Shown: positions 17,026 through 24,761, counted from the stretch's first letter. The stretch: 41,883 bases of DNA from a virus (IMGVR_UViG_3300042453_000366:1-41883); one strand, 5' to 3'. Made by a program: numbers and translations. Notes: generated by a model not told the origin, from the letters alone.

Positions 17026-18125
17026 TGGCTGACCGTAAGATCACAGACCTGACGGAACTCACAGCCCCAGCGGCTGATGATCTTCTGCCCATCATCGATA
17101 GTTCTGAGGCGACCAATGCCAACAAGAACAAAAAGATCAAATACGAAACGCTAAACCGCAACCTACCTTCTGGCACTGCTGGCGCACCTAGTCTTGCTTT
17201 TACAGCAGATACCGGAATTAGCGGCATTTACCGCAGCGGTGCTAATGAAGTAGCGGTTAGCAACAACAGCGCATTTACCGGCAAATTTACCACTGCTGGT
17301 TTCCAGCTCGGCGCTGGTACTGCCGCCGCTCAGCTCCATCTTTTCAGCAGCGACACAACCGATCAGGTTATCATCGAAAACACAGATGACGGGCTAGATA
17401 CAGCGCCTGATGTGGTGTTGTATCGCAATAGCGCCAGTCCCGCTGTCAACGATAACCTTGGCAACATTGAGTTTCGCGGTAAAGACTCTGCCGCCAATAC
17501 TCATGCCTATGCGCAGATCACTGCTGGCATCAAGGTTGCTACCAACGGCACCGAGGACGGCATCCTCGATCTGATGTCTTCGGACACTGGAATTACCGCT
17601 AGCCGCATTCGACTGTATGGCGGCAAGGTTGGGATTGGTGAAGCAACGCCGCTTTATCCCGTACACATTACCTACAGCACACTTGCTGGAACGACGCTAC
17701 AGATTGAATCCAAGCTTGTAGATTCCGCTTCTGCTGGCGACATTACGCTTTACCACCATCGCAACAGTGCCGCCGGGCAAGATGGCGATGTAATTAGCTC
17801 GCTGTATTTCCGCAGCAAGAACGACAACGCAACGCCCGAGGATATTGATTACGCGCAGGTTGTCGGCAGCATCGTTGATGCCAGCGATGGCACAGAAGAC
17901 GGCAAACTCGAACTCAAGGTTTCTGCAGCTGGAACGTTAACCACTGAGCTGGCAGTTACTGCTGCCAACATCACGCTTGGTGCTCGCCCAATCATGCCAA
18001 CGCATACTCCAGCGTCCGCCTCCGATACAGGAACTGCGGGTGAAGTTGCCTGGGACAGCTCATACATCTACATTTGCACCGCAACCGATACCTGGAAGCG
18101 GGTCGCAATTAGCACATGGCCGTAA
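17025..18125 (+). CDS. Second tail fibre protein
   Basis: A 366-residue fibre. The N-terminus RKITDLTELTAPAADDLLPI with NKNKKIKYETLN is a common attachment domain of phage fibres. A beta-helical shaft follows with repeated GIYRSGANEVAVSNNSAF-like elements and paired motifs DDGLDTAPDVVLYRNSASP and SASAGDITLYHHRNSAAG. The C-terminal TPASASDTGTAGEVAWDSSY, ending in TWKRVAISTW, is a widespread fibre-tip or intramolecular-chaperone-like ending in aquatic phages. Its last ten bases overlap the next small gene. Confidence 0.82.
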   Translation: MADRKITDLTELTAPAADDLLPIIDSSEATNANKNKKIKYETLNRNLPSGTAGAPSLAFTADTGISGIYRSGANEVAVSNNSAFTGKFTTAGFQLGAGTAAAQLHLFSSDTTDQVIIENTDDGLDTAPDVVLYRNSASPAVNDNLGNIEFRGKDSAANTHAYAQITAGIKVATNGTEDGILDLMSSDTGITASRIRLYGGKVGIGEATPLYPVHITYSTLAGTTLQIESKLVDSASAGDITLYHHRNSAAGQDGDVISSLYFRSKNDNATPEDIDYAQVVGSIVDASDGTEDGKLELKVSAAGTLTTELAVTAANITLGARPIMPTHTPASASDTGTAGEVAWDSSYIYICTATDTWKRVAISTWP

Positions 18126-18253
18126 AATCCAAGACCGCCCTGGGACGATTTGACCACAAAGCCGGTCGTCCTAAAACCACCAGTCAGGGCATGGGACAGC
18201 ATTCGCGCCCACGTCGTCGCGGGAAAAAAGCCCTTCGGGGTCAAGGACGCTAA
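18116..18253 (+). CDS. Small, highly basic protein (45 aa)
   Basis: A 45-residue frame beginning with ATG 18116 inside the end of the fibre gene and stopping at TAA 18251-18253. It reads MAVKSKTALGRFDHKAGRPK and ends HSRPRRRGKKALRGQGR, with many Lys and Arg residues. Very similar short proteins are familiar from cyanophage genomes, which is why I consider it real in spite of its length. Nucleic-acid binding is a plausible inference from charge; no function is known to me. Confidence 0.65.
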   Translation: MAVKSKTALGRFDHKAGRPKTTSQGMGQHSRPRRRGKKALRGQGR

Positions 18254-18277
18254 TCTGATTAGGTAGCTATTGTCGCC

Positions 18278-18529
18278 ATGATTGAAGTTGTAGCCGCCAT
18301 CGCTGGCGCATCAATTTCCGTGGCGGCTATGGGCGCGATGGGGTTCAGCAGACGTAGCGACGAAGCACGTGACGCCGTAATACGGCTCACAAGTGCAGTA
18401 GAACACATCGCCACGCAGCTTGAGGTACTCCACACCGACATAAAGGAAGATCGCAAGGAAACGTTTACGCGGCTGAATACGGTTGAGCAAAGGGTATCTA
18501 AGCTAGAAGCACAGCCACGGGCGCGCTAG
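18278..18529 (+). CDS. Membrane-anchored coiled-coil protein, possible holin or spanin-like lysis protein
   Basis: An 83-residue protein with one N-terminal hydrophobic segment (VVAAIAGASISVAAMGAMGF, residues 4-23) followed by a charged helical region (LTSAVEHIATQLEVLHTDIK, then TFTRLNTVEQRVSKLE) that looks like a coiled coil. It sits two genes before the endolysin. A small membrane protein there is usually a holin, antiholin or lysis accessory. Topology suggests an anchored coiled coil more than a classical multi-span holin. Confidence 0.6.
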   Translation: MIEVVAAIAGASISVAAMGAMGFSRRSDEARDAVIRLTSAVEHIATQLEVLHTDIKEDRKETFTRLNTVEQRVSKLEAQPRAR

Positions 18530-18531
18530 TC

Positions 18532-18717
18532 ATGGATCGTTTTGCTGATTACATCGCTTTAGTCGTTGCCATCCACGGCGTTGCGTTGATCGTAGTCAAC
18601 TTGACTCCTACGCCTAAAGACAATGCGGCACTTAGCGCTACAGCCAAGGCAGCAGTCAAGATGTATAGGGCCATTGAGATCCTTGCTGGCGTGATCACTC
18701 CGTTTGTCAAGCGATGA
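18532..18717 (+). CDS. Small membrane protein, candidate holin
   Basis: A 61-residue protein with an N-terminal hydrophobic helix (YIALVVAIHGVALIVVNLTP, residues 7-26), a short polar part, and a second weakly hydrophobic helix (AIEILAGVITPFVK) at the C-terminus. It overlaps the endolysin start by four bases (ATGA), the typical position of a holin. The two putative helices agree with a class II-like holin. Assignment is from context and topology. Confidence 0.6.
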   Translation: MDRFADYIALVVAIHGVALIVVNLTPTPKDNAALSATAKAAVKMYRAIEILAGVITPFVKR

Positions 18718-19772
18718 TCAAGCTGAGCGATCTGTTTAAGTACTACAAACACGGCACGCCGCATCAAATGGCGGCCATCTCTGAATTAGAGGCTGAGTTA
18801 TTAAAAGTTGCGCCTGAAGTCTTTAATAGGGATCAGCCTTGGTACAAGACTTGGCAGGCTGGCGGCAGGCTGCATAATTATGAGCCAGCCATAAAGCTCA
18901 TTAAAGAGTTCGAGGGCGTGCACCTCAGCGCTTATCCAGATCCGCTGCACGGATGGGAGGTGGCAACCATCGGCTATGGCACTACGCGCTATCCAGATGG
19001 CCGCAAGGTGCAACGCGGTGACAAGATCACCGTAATTGATGCCGATCAGTTGCTGGCGCTTGAAGTGGAGCGTATTGCCGCAAAACTGCGCAACAGCGTG
19101 CCGTTTTGGAGTGAGATGACGAGCAATAAGCAATGCGCTTTGATCTCCTTCGCCTATAACCTTGGCGCCGGGTTCTACGGCAGCACTGGTTTTGAGACGA
19201 TCAGTAAATGCCTTGCCGGCAAAGACTGGCAGGCAGTGCCAGCAACAATGGAGCTATACCGCAACCCAGGCAGCGCTGTAGAGACAGGTTTGCTGCGTCG
19301 TCGCCGCGCAGAGGGCCGGTTATGGGCCGGTGAGCAGCAGCAGGATCCAGCCAAGCTGACACCCAATAGTGCATTTGCATCACGCATCACACCGCATATA
19401 CAGCTTGGTGAGTTTGCGCTATTTCAAGAAGCACGGCGCTTTGACCATCAATACCAGCTCGACACGGCAGCAGAACTAGCGGCATTCCTTGAGCGTGCAC
19501 GTGTCAAGTTTGGCGGCAAGCCTGTGGTCATCACTAGTGGCTATCGCCCGCGTGCCATCAATGCAGCGGTAGGTGGCTCCAGTGGCAGCGAGCACCTATA
19601 CGACGCACCTGACGTTGGTGCGGTTGATTTCTACATCCGTGAAGTCAACATCAACCACGTGCAAGAGTGGTGCGATGCAAACTGGCCGTATTCGCTCGGC
19701 TACGGTGCGCCTAAAGGATTTGTGCATCTAGGAATGCGTCGCGGCAAGCCAAAGGTACGATGGGATTATTGA
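18714..19772 (+). CDS. Bimodular endolysin: lysozyme plus peptidase M15
   Basis: A 352-residue lysin with two catalytic domains. Residues about 55-205 form a T4-type lysozyme domain with Glu67 in KEFEGVHLSAYPD, Asp76, and GYGTT at residues 87-91, arranged in the E-D-T catalytic pattern. Residues about 225-352 form a peptidase M15 domain: TSGYRPRAIN, then SEHLYDAPDVGAVDF with His294 and Asp305, and FVHLGM with His338 as zinc ligands. It would cut both glycan strands and peptide stems. No signal peptide is visible, so it should depend on the holin. ATGA overlap with the holin-like gene. Confidence 0.9.
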   Translation: MIKLSDLFKYYKHGTPHQMAAISELEAELLKVAPEVFNRDQPWYKTWQAGGRLHNYEPAIKLIKEFEGVHLSAYPDPLHGWEVATIGYGTTRYPDGRKVQRGDKITVIDADQLLALEVERIAAKLRNSVPFWSEMTSNKQCALISFAYNLGAGFYGSTGFETISKCLAGKDWQAVPATMELYRNPGSAVETGLLRRRRAEGRLWAGEQQQDPAKLTPNSAFASRITPHIQLGEFALFQEARRFDHQYQLDTAAELAAFLERARVKFGGKPVVITSGYRPRAINAAVGGSSGSEHLYDAPDVGAVDFYIREVNINHVQEWCDANWPYSLGYGAPKGFVHLGMRRGKPKVRWDY

Positions 19773-19781
19773 AGCCACTGC

Positions 19782-20099
19782 GTGGATCACTGCATTGATG
19801 GCGCAAACCTCATCCCAAAACGCAGTGCAAAACATAGATTCAGGCAGCAAATCTTTGAGGCATGGCAGCATCAATGCGCTTACTGCGGAGATGCAGCTGA
19901 CACGTTAGATCACGTCAAGCCGCGCCATAAAGGCGGCGCTACTGTGACGACTAACCTTGTGCCAGCTTGCAGGCCATGCAATCGAAAGAAGGGCAGCGAA
20001 GAATGGCAGCAATGGTTCAGTCAGCAGGATTCTTATCTACTAGATCGTGAGCTTGCTGTGCTGCACTGGATTCAAGCATCTGATGATAGAACACCCTAG
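19782..20099 (+). CDS. HNH endonuclease
   Basis: A 105-residue nuclease. Cys32-x2-Cys35 (CAYCGD) and Cys63-x2-Cys66 (CRPCNRKKG) form the structural zinc knuckles, and LDHVKPRHKGGATVTTNLVP gives the catalytic Asp-His (43-44) and Asn58. The only start available after an in-frame stop at 19770 is GTG 19782. HNH proteins of this type often aid packaging near terminase, but here it is next to the endolysin and far from it, so it could be a free-standing homing nuclease. It ends the plus-strand unit and converges with the sigma gene. Confidence 0.88.
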   Translation: MDHCIDGANLIPKRSAKHRFRQQIFEAWQHQCAYCGDAADTLDHVKPRHKGGATVTTNLVPACRPCNRKKGSEEWQQWFSQQDSYLLDRELAVLHWIQASDDRTP

Positions 20100-20122
20100 C
20101 CTGCCATTCTTGCTGGTGATCT

Positions 20123-21049
20123 TTACACATTCCCGCTAGGCAGACCCTCCAGACGTTCCCGACTTTCCGTATTGTTGGTCCCAAGAGGTGTACCTGCCAG
20201 GGGATTACCTATCAGCATACGAAGGCGGTTGATACCGCGCCTTTGTATTTCGCACATGCGTGCACGCGATAGGCCCATGCGCTTTTCTAGGTCATTCCAT
20301 GGCACTGGATTGCGACTGTTGCGCGCGTAGATGATTTCACGAGTGCGATCATCTAAATGCTTATCGCAATAATCGCGCACTGTTTCAAGTTGCCAATCGT
20401 ATTCAACGTCGTATTGTCTTTTATCGGCAATGATGTCAAGAATGTTAGATGATTCATCTTGCGCAGGCTTATCAAGGCTTGTGACTCGATACGACTGCTG
20501 CAATGTGTCAGATATCACTTTAGGAGTTACATCAAGCACTGCGGCAAGCTCCGCCATGGTTGCTGTGCGTCCGTGCTCTTGCGCAAATGCCTGTGCTGTC
20601 TTGTTCAGCTTGATCAGCATTTCATGCACGCCAAGAGGCAGCCTGATGATTGGATCGTATTGAATCAATGCGCGGCCAATGGATTGACGAATCCACCAGT
20701 ACGCGTAGGTGGAGAATTTGTATCCACGGCTGTAGTCAAACAGCTCAACAGCGCGCGCAAGGCCGATGTTGCCCTCTTGGATCAAGTCCAGCATGTCAAG
20801 CGTCTGCGTGTTGCGTCTGCTGTACTTGCGTGCAACATGCACTACAAGCTGCAGGTTGGATTGCATGAACTTTTGCTGTGCGCGTTCGCCGCTGCGCAGT
20901 TCGCGGCGTTCTTGTGTCGTTAAAGGTCTTTCAAGATCCTTTAATTCTCTCCACTTTGCGACGCGGCGGCCAAGTTGTATCTCTTGTTGCGGTGTTAAAA
21001 GTGGATACCGCGCGATACTGTTCAAGTAGTCGCCAATAGCGTCAGACAT
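20123..21049 (-). CDS. Phage-encoded RNA polymerase sigma factor, sigma70 family (cyanobacterial type)
   Basis: A 308-residue sigma factor from ATG 21049; a longer frame to 21100 has no homologous content. Region 1.2 is IGDYLNSIARYPLLTPQQEI. Region 2 is MQSNLQLVVHVARKY, MLDLIQEGNIGLARAVELFD and GYKFSTYAYWWIRQSIGRAL, nearly canonical for core binding and -10 melting. Region 3 follows IRLPLGVHEMLIKLN. Region 4 (about 230-285) is shorter and diverged, with SRARMCEIQRRGINRLR as recognition helix. It would redirect host RNA polymerase to phage promoters. The overall pattern resembles cyanobacterial primary or group 2 factors, so host capture is likely. It is last in the leftward unit. Confidence 0.93.
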   Translation of the reverse strand: MSDAIGDYLNSIARYPLLTPQQEIQLGRRVAKWRELKDLERPLTTQERRELRSGERAQQKFMQSNLQLVVHVARKYSRRNTQTLDMLDLIQEGNIGLARAVELFDYSRGYKFSTYAYWWIRQSIGRALIQYDPIIRLPLGVHEMLIKLNKTAQAFAQEHGRTATMAELAAVLDVTPKVISDTLQQSYRVTSLDKPAQDESSNILDIIADKRQYDVEYDWQLETVRDYCDKHLDDRTREIIYARNSRNPVPWNDLEKRMGLSRARMCEIQRRGINRLRMLIGNPLAGTPLGTNNTESRERLEGLPSGNV

Positions 21050-21071
21050 GGAAAATCCGTTAGTACATACA

Positions 21072-21308
21072 ATGGAAGCACAATTCCACGGTGCTGCCAA
21101 TGCCGCGCAGCTACGTGCGTTACATGCTGCAGCAGATTGGGGCGGACTGTTGGAATATGCGCTGCTGCTAGCCGAGCAAGAAGCAAGCCAGCGGTCTCAG
21201 ATCCACTGGCTTGTGCAGGAGGCATCGGCAGCGTTGCGGACTGGACTAGAGCAGTGGCACCTAGATGCCGCTGAGGAACTGCTTCGATGCCGTCGTCGTG
21301 AGATCTGA
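21072..21308 (+). CDS. Small helical protein on the opposite strand, unknown
   Basis: A 78-residue frame from ATG 21072 (an earlier ATG at 21048 shares its CATG with the sigma start). It is predicted all-helical: LRALHAAADWGGLLEYALLL, then SQIHWLVQEASAALRTGLEQ and an Arg-rich end. It fills the 210-base gap between the sigma and dCTP deaminase genes and overlaps the latter by 48 bases tail to tail. The minus-strand frame in the same gap looks like a shadow. It would need its own promoter within a leftward operon. Confidence 0.5.
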   Translation: MEAQFHGAANAAQLRALHAAADWGGLLEYALLLAEQEASQRSQIHWLVQEASAALRTGLEQWHLDAAEELLRCRRREI

Positions 21309-21791
21309 GTTGTAATGGCCAGTCACGCTGTAGCTGGTCATCGGCTGCTGGCTCATGTGGAAAAAAACCATCTGACCAATCTTTAATCCAGGCCACAGCG
21401 GCAGCGGCAAGATCTGGCGTGAGTTCTTTAGTTCCAATGTCAGCACGCTGCCGTGCCAGCCCGGATCGGCGTAACCGGCGTGCAGATTTTCGTAGCCTTC
21501 CCTTGCGCGGCTTGACTTGAGGAAGAACAGACCGGCAATGTTCTCCGGCATGTGGAACACCTCAATCGTCTGCGCAAGGATAAACTGCCCTGGCTTTAGC
21601 TCGTACGGATTTTCCGCCGTGCGTCCCGCAATGCTGAGCGGCCGCATGTTTAGGTTTTCGGCAGATTCGATCATGATCGTGTCACCAAGCCGTAGGTCAA
21701 GGCTGGCAGGATTGATCAATGCCTCGTCGTAGTTTGGCACCATGCCGTCGGTGCAAAGTGCTTTGATTTCGTAGTCGCAGAGGATGGTCAT
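21261..21791 (-). CDS. dcd: dCTP deaminase / dUTPase-fold enzyme
   Basis: A 176-residue enzyme that converts dCTP to dUTP (or dUMP in bifunctional forms), feeding thymidylate synthesis. Dcd motifs: INPASLDLRLGD at 26-37, KSSRAREG at 92-99 with the catalytic-site Ser/Arg, AGYADPGWHGSVLTLELKN at 105-123 with Glu120 as the expected general base, and a C-terminal GHYNSDL segment. A little shorter than typical bacterial Dcd. No thymidylate synthase is visible, so it would rely on the host. Confidence 0.88.
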   Translation of the reverse strand: MTILCDYEIKALCTDGMVPNYDEALINPASLDLRLGDTIMIESAENLNMRPLSIAGRTAENPYELKPGQFILAQTIEVFHMPENIAGLFFLKSSRAREGYENLHAGYADPGWHGSVLTLELKNSRQILPLPLWPGLKIGQMVFFHMSQQPMTSYSVTGHYNSDLTTTASKQFLSGI

Positions 21792-21815
21792 TGGTTGAAT
21801 AAATAGTGGGCTTGG

Positions 21816-22133
21816 CTAATCGGGGAGCTGCTCCAGTGCGCGAAGAATCAGCGAGCCGTTCTTACCTTTGGGATCCAATTCGATCCGAGCAGCTTCCAGC
21901 GCCTGCTTTTTCAAGCTCGGTGGCTTGGGGCGGCGAATCATACGGAGATCTGTTGCAACATGCTTGCCGTCGCAAATCAATTCACGGGCAAGCACCTCAC
22001 AACACGCTTCCAGCTCAGTGTCTGCACCCCATTGGGCGGCGCGAGTGGCAATAGTTAAGCCTCGGTCTAGTGGCGAATTAGAATGCCACTGCTCCACCAG
22101 CTCTGGCGGTGGGGTGATGGGATAGTCAGTCAT
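21816..22133 (-). CDS. Conserved phage protein of unknown function (ITPPPELV type)
   Basis: A 105-residue protein starting MTDYPITPPPELVEQW, an opening I associate with small proteins common in cyanobacterial phages and prophages. The middle TRAAQWGADTELEACCEVLA is helical and the C-terminal half is basic (RRPKPPSLKKQALEAARIEL). The start overlaps the stop of the HTH gene (ATGA). No function is recognisable. Confidence 0.72.
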   Translation of the reverse strand: MTDYPITPPPELVEQWHSNSPLDRGLTIATRAAQWGADTELEACCEVLARELICDGKHVATDLRMIRRPKPPSLKKQALEAARIELDPKGKNGSLILRALEQLPD

Positions 22134-22315
22134 TCAAGCCAGCTCCATGCAATGCGTTGGCAGATGCGCCATGCGTGTTCTTTGCTGATGCCGTAGCGTT
22201 CTGCCAGTTGTCTGTAGCTGCTGCCAGCAACACGCAACTGGCGTAGTTCGCGTACGTGATCTTCTGTAAGAAACGCGGCGTAGTTTTCCTCGCCGCGCTT
22301 AAATGGATCACTCAT
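22130..22315 (-). CDS. Small helix-turn-helix protein
   Basis: A 61-residue protein. The segment LTEDHVRELRQLRVAGSSYR followed by QLAERYGISKEHAWRICQR is a helix-turn-helix of the sigma-region-4 / resolvase type, spanning about residues 16-54. The protein is essentially only this domain. It could regulate the early unit or assist the neighbouring sigma factor. Overlaps genes on either side by a few bases. Confidence 0.75.
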   Translation of the reverse strand: MSDPFKRGEENYAAFLTEDHVRELRQLRVAGSSYRQLAERYGISKEHAWRICQRIAWSWLE

Positions 22316-22526
22316 CTACATGCAGCAGCAACCTGCGCATGTACCAGTCGGCTTTGCCGTAATCCTGATCGGCATTGCCTTTGTGCTCAGCACGCCATAG
22401 GTATTTGATGACGTTACCTTTGCAGTAAGCGCGGAAGCCATCATCACCGAGTGCTGCCTTGATGGCTTGGATGCACTCAATGTCGCCGTGCTTGTAATGC
22501 GGCGGATGGTTAATGAGATCGCTCAT
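22308..22526 (-). CDS. DUF3310 family protein
   Basis: A 72-residue member of the small phage family DUF3310. The signature is VNHPPHYKHGDIECI-like near the start (here INHPPHYKHGDIECIQAIKA), GFRAYCKGNVIKYLWRAEHK in the middle and a C-terminal KADWYMRRLL helix. The family is often encoded with nucleotide-metabolism or replication genes; the biochemical role is not established. It is in the early unit near Dcd and SSB. Confidence 0.9.
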   Translation of the reverse strand: MSDLINHPPHYKHGDIECIQAIKAALGDDGFRAYCKGNVIKYLWRAEHKGNADQDYGKADWYMRRLLLHVDE

Positions 22527-22662
22527 CTTGCATCAGCTCCAGGAGTTCAAGAATATGCGCGGCAAATGCCACGTGTGTCATCACTGCATGGGTGCCGGGA
22601 GGGCGCCCGTAGGACGCCTCCCACCACTCCTTGAATGCAATGTCAAGTGTGGTTTGATTCAT
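22510..22662 (-). CDS. Small protein (50 aa) downstream of SSB
   Basis: A 50-residue frame from ATG 22662 to TAA 22510. It begins MNQTTLDIAFKEWWEASYGR and ends with a helix, HVAFAAHILELLELMQDERS. The start overlaps the SSB stop (TGATG), so translational coupling is expected. It fills a gap of about 135 bases in a tightly packed operon and has no competing frame. The short acidic-hydrophobic helix could interact with SSB or another replication protein; function unknown. Confidence 0.65.
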   Translation of the reverse strand: MNQTTLDIAFKEWWEASYGRPPGTHAVMTHVAFAAHILELLELMQDERSH

Positions 22663-23012
22663 CAGAACACAGGCTCCTCGCTGGTGGTTGCTGCGCCGCG
22701 TGGCATGAATTCAAAGCGCTGGATGCTGAGCACATGCTTACTGCGCTTGGCACCGGTTTCCTTGTCGTTCCACTCTTGCCGGCGTACGGCACCGGTCACA
22801 AGGATGCTGTCGCCTTTTTTGAGCTTGTCAACGATCAGCTCAGCGGATTTACCCCAGATCTCGCAGTCGATTGCGTTATTGATCCAGTTGCCGTCTTTGT
22901 CTTTACCCTCTTGGATGCCACCAGCGAAGTTGGTAACCATGGTGCCAGATTCAAAGGCACGCAGTTGCGGGTCGGTAATGATGCGAACGATGCCAGTTGC
23001 GTAAAGGCTCAT
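22662..23012 (-). CDS. ssb: Single-stranded DNA-binding protein
   Basis: A 116-residue SSB-like OB-fold protein. Pattern: MSLYATGIVRIITDPQLRAF start, NAIDCEIWGKSAELIVDKLK (the conserved W-x-x-x-A helix), GDSILVTGAVRRQEW and KHVLSIQRFEFM. It protects single strands and would cooperate with the annealing recombinase encoded just upstream and with the primase-helicase. The C-terminus ends EEPVF, a short acidic tip reminiscent of SSB tails but not the classical DDIPF. Confidence 0.87.
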   Translation of the reverse strand: MSLYATGIVRIITDPQLRAFESGTMVTNFAGGIQEGKDKDGNWINNAIDCEIWGKSAELIVDKLKKGDSILVTGAVRRQEWNDKETGAKRSKHVLSIQRFEFMPRGAATTSEEPVF

Positions 23013-23013
23013 G

Positions 23014-23223
23014 TCAGTTCAGTGGTTTGATGCCATTGGCTTCTTCAAAAGCCAAGACTTGTGCGAGGGGATAGCGAACACGTGGTGTACCAGCCGGTAA
23101 GCCAATGCGTGATGCAGTGACGTAAGCCGGACCAATACCACGTGCGCGTTGGTTTTTTACGGCTGCTGGCTTCAATCCCCAACGTGCTGCCAGTTCGTCA
23201 GTGGTGAGGAATGGCTCAGTCAT
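23014..23223 (-). CDS. Excisionase-like / MerR-type small DNA-binding protein
   Basis: A 69-residue protein from ATG 23223; the upstream ATG at 23229 is a less likely start. FLTTDELAARWGLKPAAVKN forms a winged-HTH start (helix-turn-helix domain 17 type), followed by a GPAYV...RVRYPLAQVLAFEEAN wing, as in excisionases and MerR-like adaptors. There is no integrase in the genome, so a regulatory or replication-adaptor role is more likely than excision. It overlaps the recombinase stop by eight bases. Confidence 0.78.
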   Translation of the reverse strand: MTEPFLTTDELAARWGLKPAAVKNQRARGIGPAYVTASRIGLPAGTPRVRYPLAQVLAFEEANGIKPLN

Positions 23224-23977
23224 CAGCAAACGGATCCTCCGATGGCGTGTCGGATAGGACCGCCTCGCGCTCTACAGCAAGGCGCAGCAACTCGTCGTTC
23301 TGCTCATCGCTGAGATCAGGCTTGCGCTTATCCATGCGCGCTACGACCTCCTGCAGCTTGGCCAGTGTGTCGGCCTTGGCAATCGCAGCCTTGCCGGCTT
23401 GGAACAGCTTGGCGTCGCCTGCTGGTAGCGCAGGTGCAGGTGCAGCGGTCACAGTGACAGGCTCCACCTCGGCCTGCTGCATCTCATCGGTGCTGTAGAC
23501 ACCGGACATGTCAGCAGGAAATGCCTTGCGCAGTGCCAACGCCTCAGAGCATTTGGCGATCATTGCGGCGCCCATCTTGGACCACAAGCCTTGGCCGGCG
23601 TTGTAGTCAGCAAAGCGTGCAACGCCAACAAATGGATGCTGGCTGCCCTTGCGATGGATGATGGTCTTGGCCGCGGCAGGTGGCTTGCTGCCAAGCCATA
23701 CGTCAGTCCATACGCCGTCGTCACCGCACCAGTAGGTTTCGCTGCCATCCAGTTGCCCGGTGCGCTCGGCAATGGCACGCAAGCCGTCAATACCGGCTTG
23801 AATGGTCATCTTGCCGCCACGCTTGATGGCGTAGATCTGCTTGCTAAACGGATCCAGTCCAGTGCGCTGGCAGGCGTAGGCAAACAAGCGCAGCTCATCT
23901 TGACTGCATCCAGGTGCAATCGTGGTGCTGATTAGTTGGGTTTGCTCTGGCGTCCAGAGCGTGATGCTAGAAGTCAT
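23216..23977 (-). CDS. RecT/Bet-family single-strand annealing recombinase
   Basis: A 253-residue annealing protein. The N-terminal two thirds carry family motifs: DELRLFAYACQRTGLDPFSK, QIYAIKRGGKMTIQAGIDGL and RAIAERTGQ, then WSKMGAAMIAKCSEALALRK near residue 140. These match Redbeta-like Bet proteins. The C-terminal third is low-complexity Ala/Pro-rich and acidic (ending EDPFADD), a possible SSB interaction tail. It pairs with the exonuclease gene upstream; the two overlap by 11 bases. Promotes annealing of resected DNA in replication and repair. Confidence 0.92.
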   Translation of the reverse strand: MTSSITLWTPEQTQLISTTIAPGCSQDELRLFAYACQRTGLDPFSKQIYAIKRGGKMTIQAGIDGLRAIAERTGQLDGSETYWCGDDGVWTDVWLGSKPPAAAKTIIHRKGSQHPFVGVARFADYNAGQGLWSKMGAAMIAKCSEALALRKAFPADMSGVYSTDEMQQAEVEPVTVTAAPAPALPAGDAKLFQAGKAAIAKADTLAKLQEVVARMDKRKPDLSDEQNDELLRLAVEREAVLSDTPSEDPFADD

Positions 23978-24761
23978 CGGATGTGATAGTTGGGTTGGCA
24001 GTTAATGCCCATGAAGGCAGGCTGAGCGGCTGGATGGTGTTGCCGTAGCCGGGCCATTCAGAAATGGCTTGGCAATCGGCAATCACGCGCATGTCGCGTT
24101 GCCGCAGCTCATCACCAGCAGCCATGGCCGCGGCGTCAAGCTCGTAGACCGCAACCGCGTACGGTGCAGTCTTCTCAACGGCAATGAACACAAACCGCTC
24201 AGCACCGTGCAAGCCGGCTAGGTAGTGGCTCGCTTGCACATGGTAGCGGAAGGTAGCCACGCTACGGGCAAAGCCGGCAGGGCTGGCGTCTGTGGTGGTC
24301 TTGAGGTCAACCACCGTCGCGCCGGCGTACCAGTCGGGGCGGCATTTGCACCGCAGCCCAGTGGCAGCGTCATCCCACCAGAAAGACTGCTCAGCCTTGC
24401 CATGGGCGAGCAATGCTGCTGCTGCAGTGTGCACGCGGACGCTGGCAGCCATGCTGAGCGCTAGCGCCATATCGGACTGAGTGACGGCTTCAATGCCATC
24501 AGCAGCCATGCGCTCTGCTTGCTCTTTGCCAGCCTTGGTGTTGCGCGGACCGCAGACGCCATAGCGCTGCAGCAACTCCTCCGGCTCCAGCACTGCGCAA
24601 TGCACCAGTGAGCCAAGCCGCATAGCAGCAGTCGGCTCGGGTGCGCTGCGCTTGGGGTCGAGGTAGCGGCTCCAGTAGTGGTAGGGCGACTTGGCAACTG
24701 CGTGCAGGTGCGAAGCGCTGACGGCAGGGTCAGCGTGGTACTGCTCGTTGCTGATGGTCAT
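23967..24761 (-). CDS. PD-(D/E)XK exonuclease, RecE-like (DUF3799-type)
   Basis: A 264-residue nuclease. The start has YHADPAVSASHLHAVAKSPY, then LGSLVHCAVLEPEEL. The catalytic core is CKCRPDWYAGATVVDLKTT (about residues 147-165), with Asp in RPDW and the D-x-K of VVDLKTT. FRYHVQASHYLAG follows with the conserved Gln/Tyr motif IV. It should resect double-stranded ends 5' to 3', producing single strands for the RecT-like partner. This two-gene exonuclease-annealase set is functionally like lambda Red. Confidence 0.9.
   Translation of the reverse strand: MTISNEQYHADPAVSASHLHAVAKSPYHYWSRYLDPKRSAPEPTAAMRLGSLVHCAVLEPEELLQRYGVCGPRNTKAGKEQAERMAADGIEAVTQSDMALALSMAASVRVHTAAAALLAHGKAEQSFWWDDAATGLRCKCRPDWYAGATVVDLKTTTDASPAGFARSVATFRYHVQASHYLAGLHGAERFVFIAVEKTAPYAVAVYELDAAAMAAGDELRQRDMRVIADCQAISEWPGYGNTIQPLSLPSWALTANPTITSDDF

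Noticed and set aside
23014-23223. Evidence of lysogeny from an excisionase-like gene
   Set aside because: No integrase or attachment site was seen; such small HTH proteins also serve in regulation and replication.
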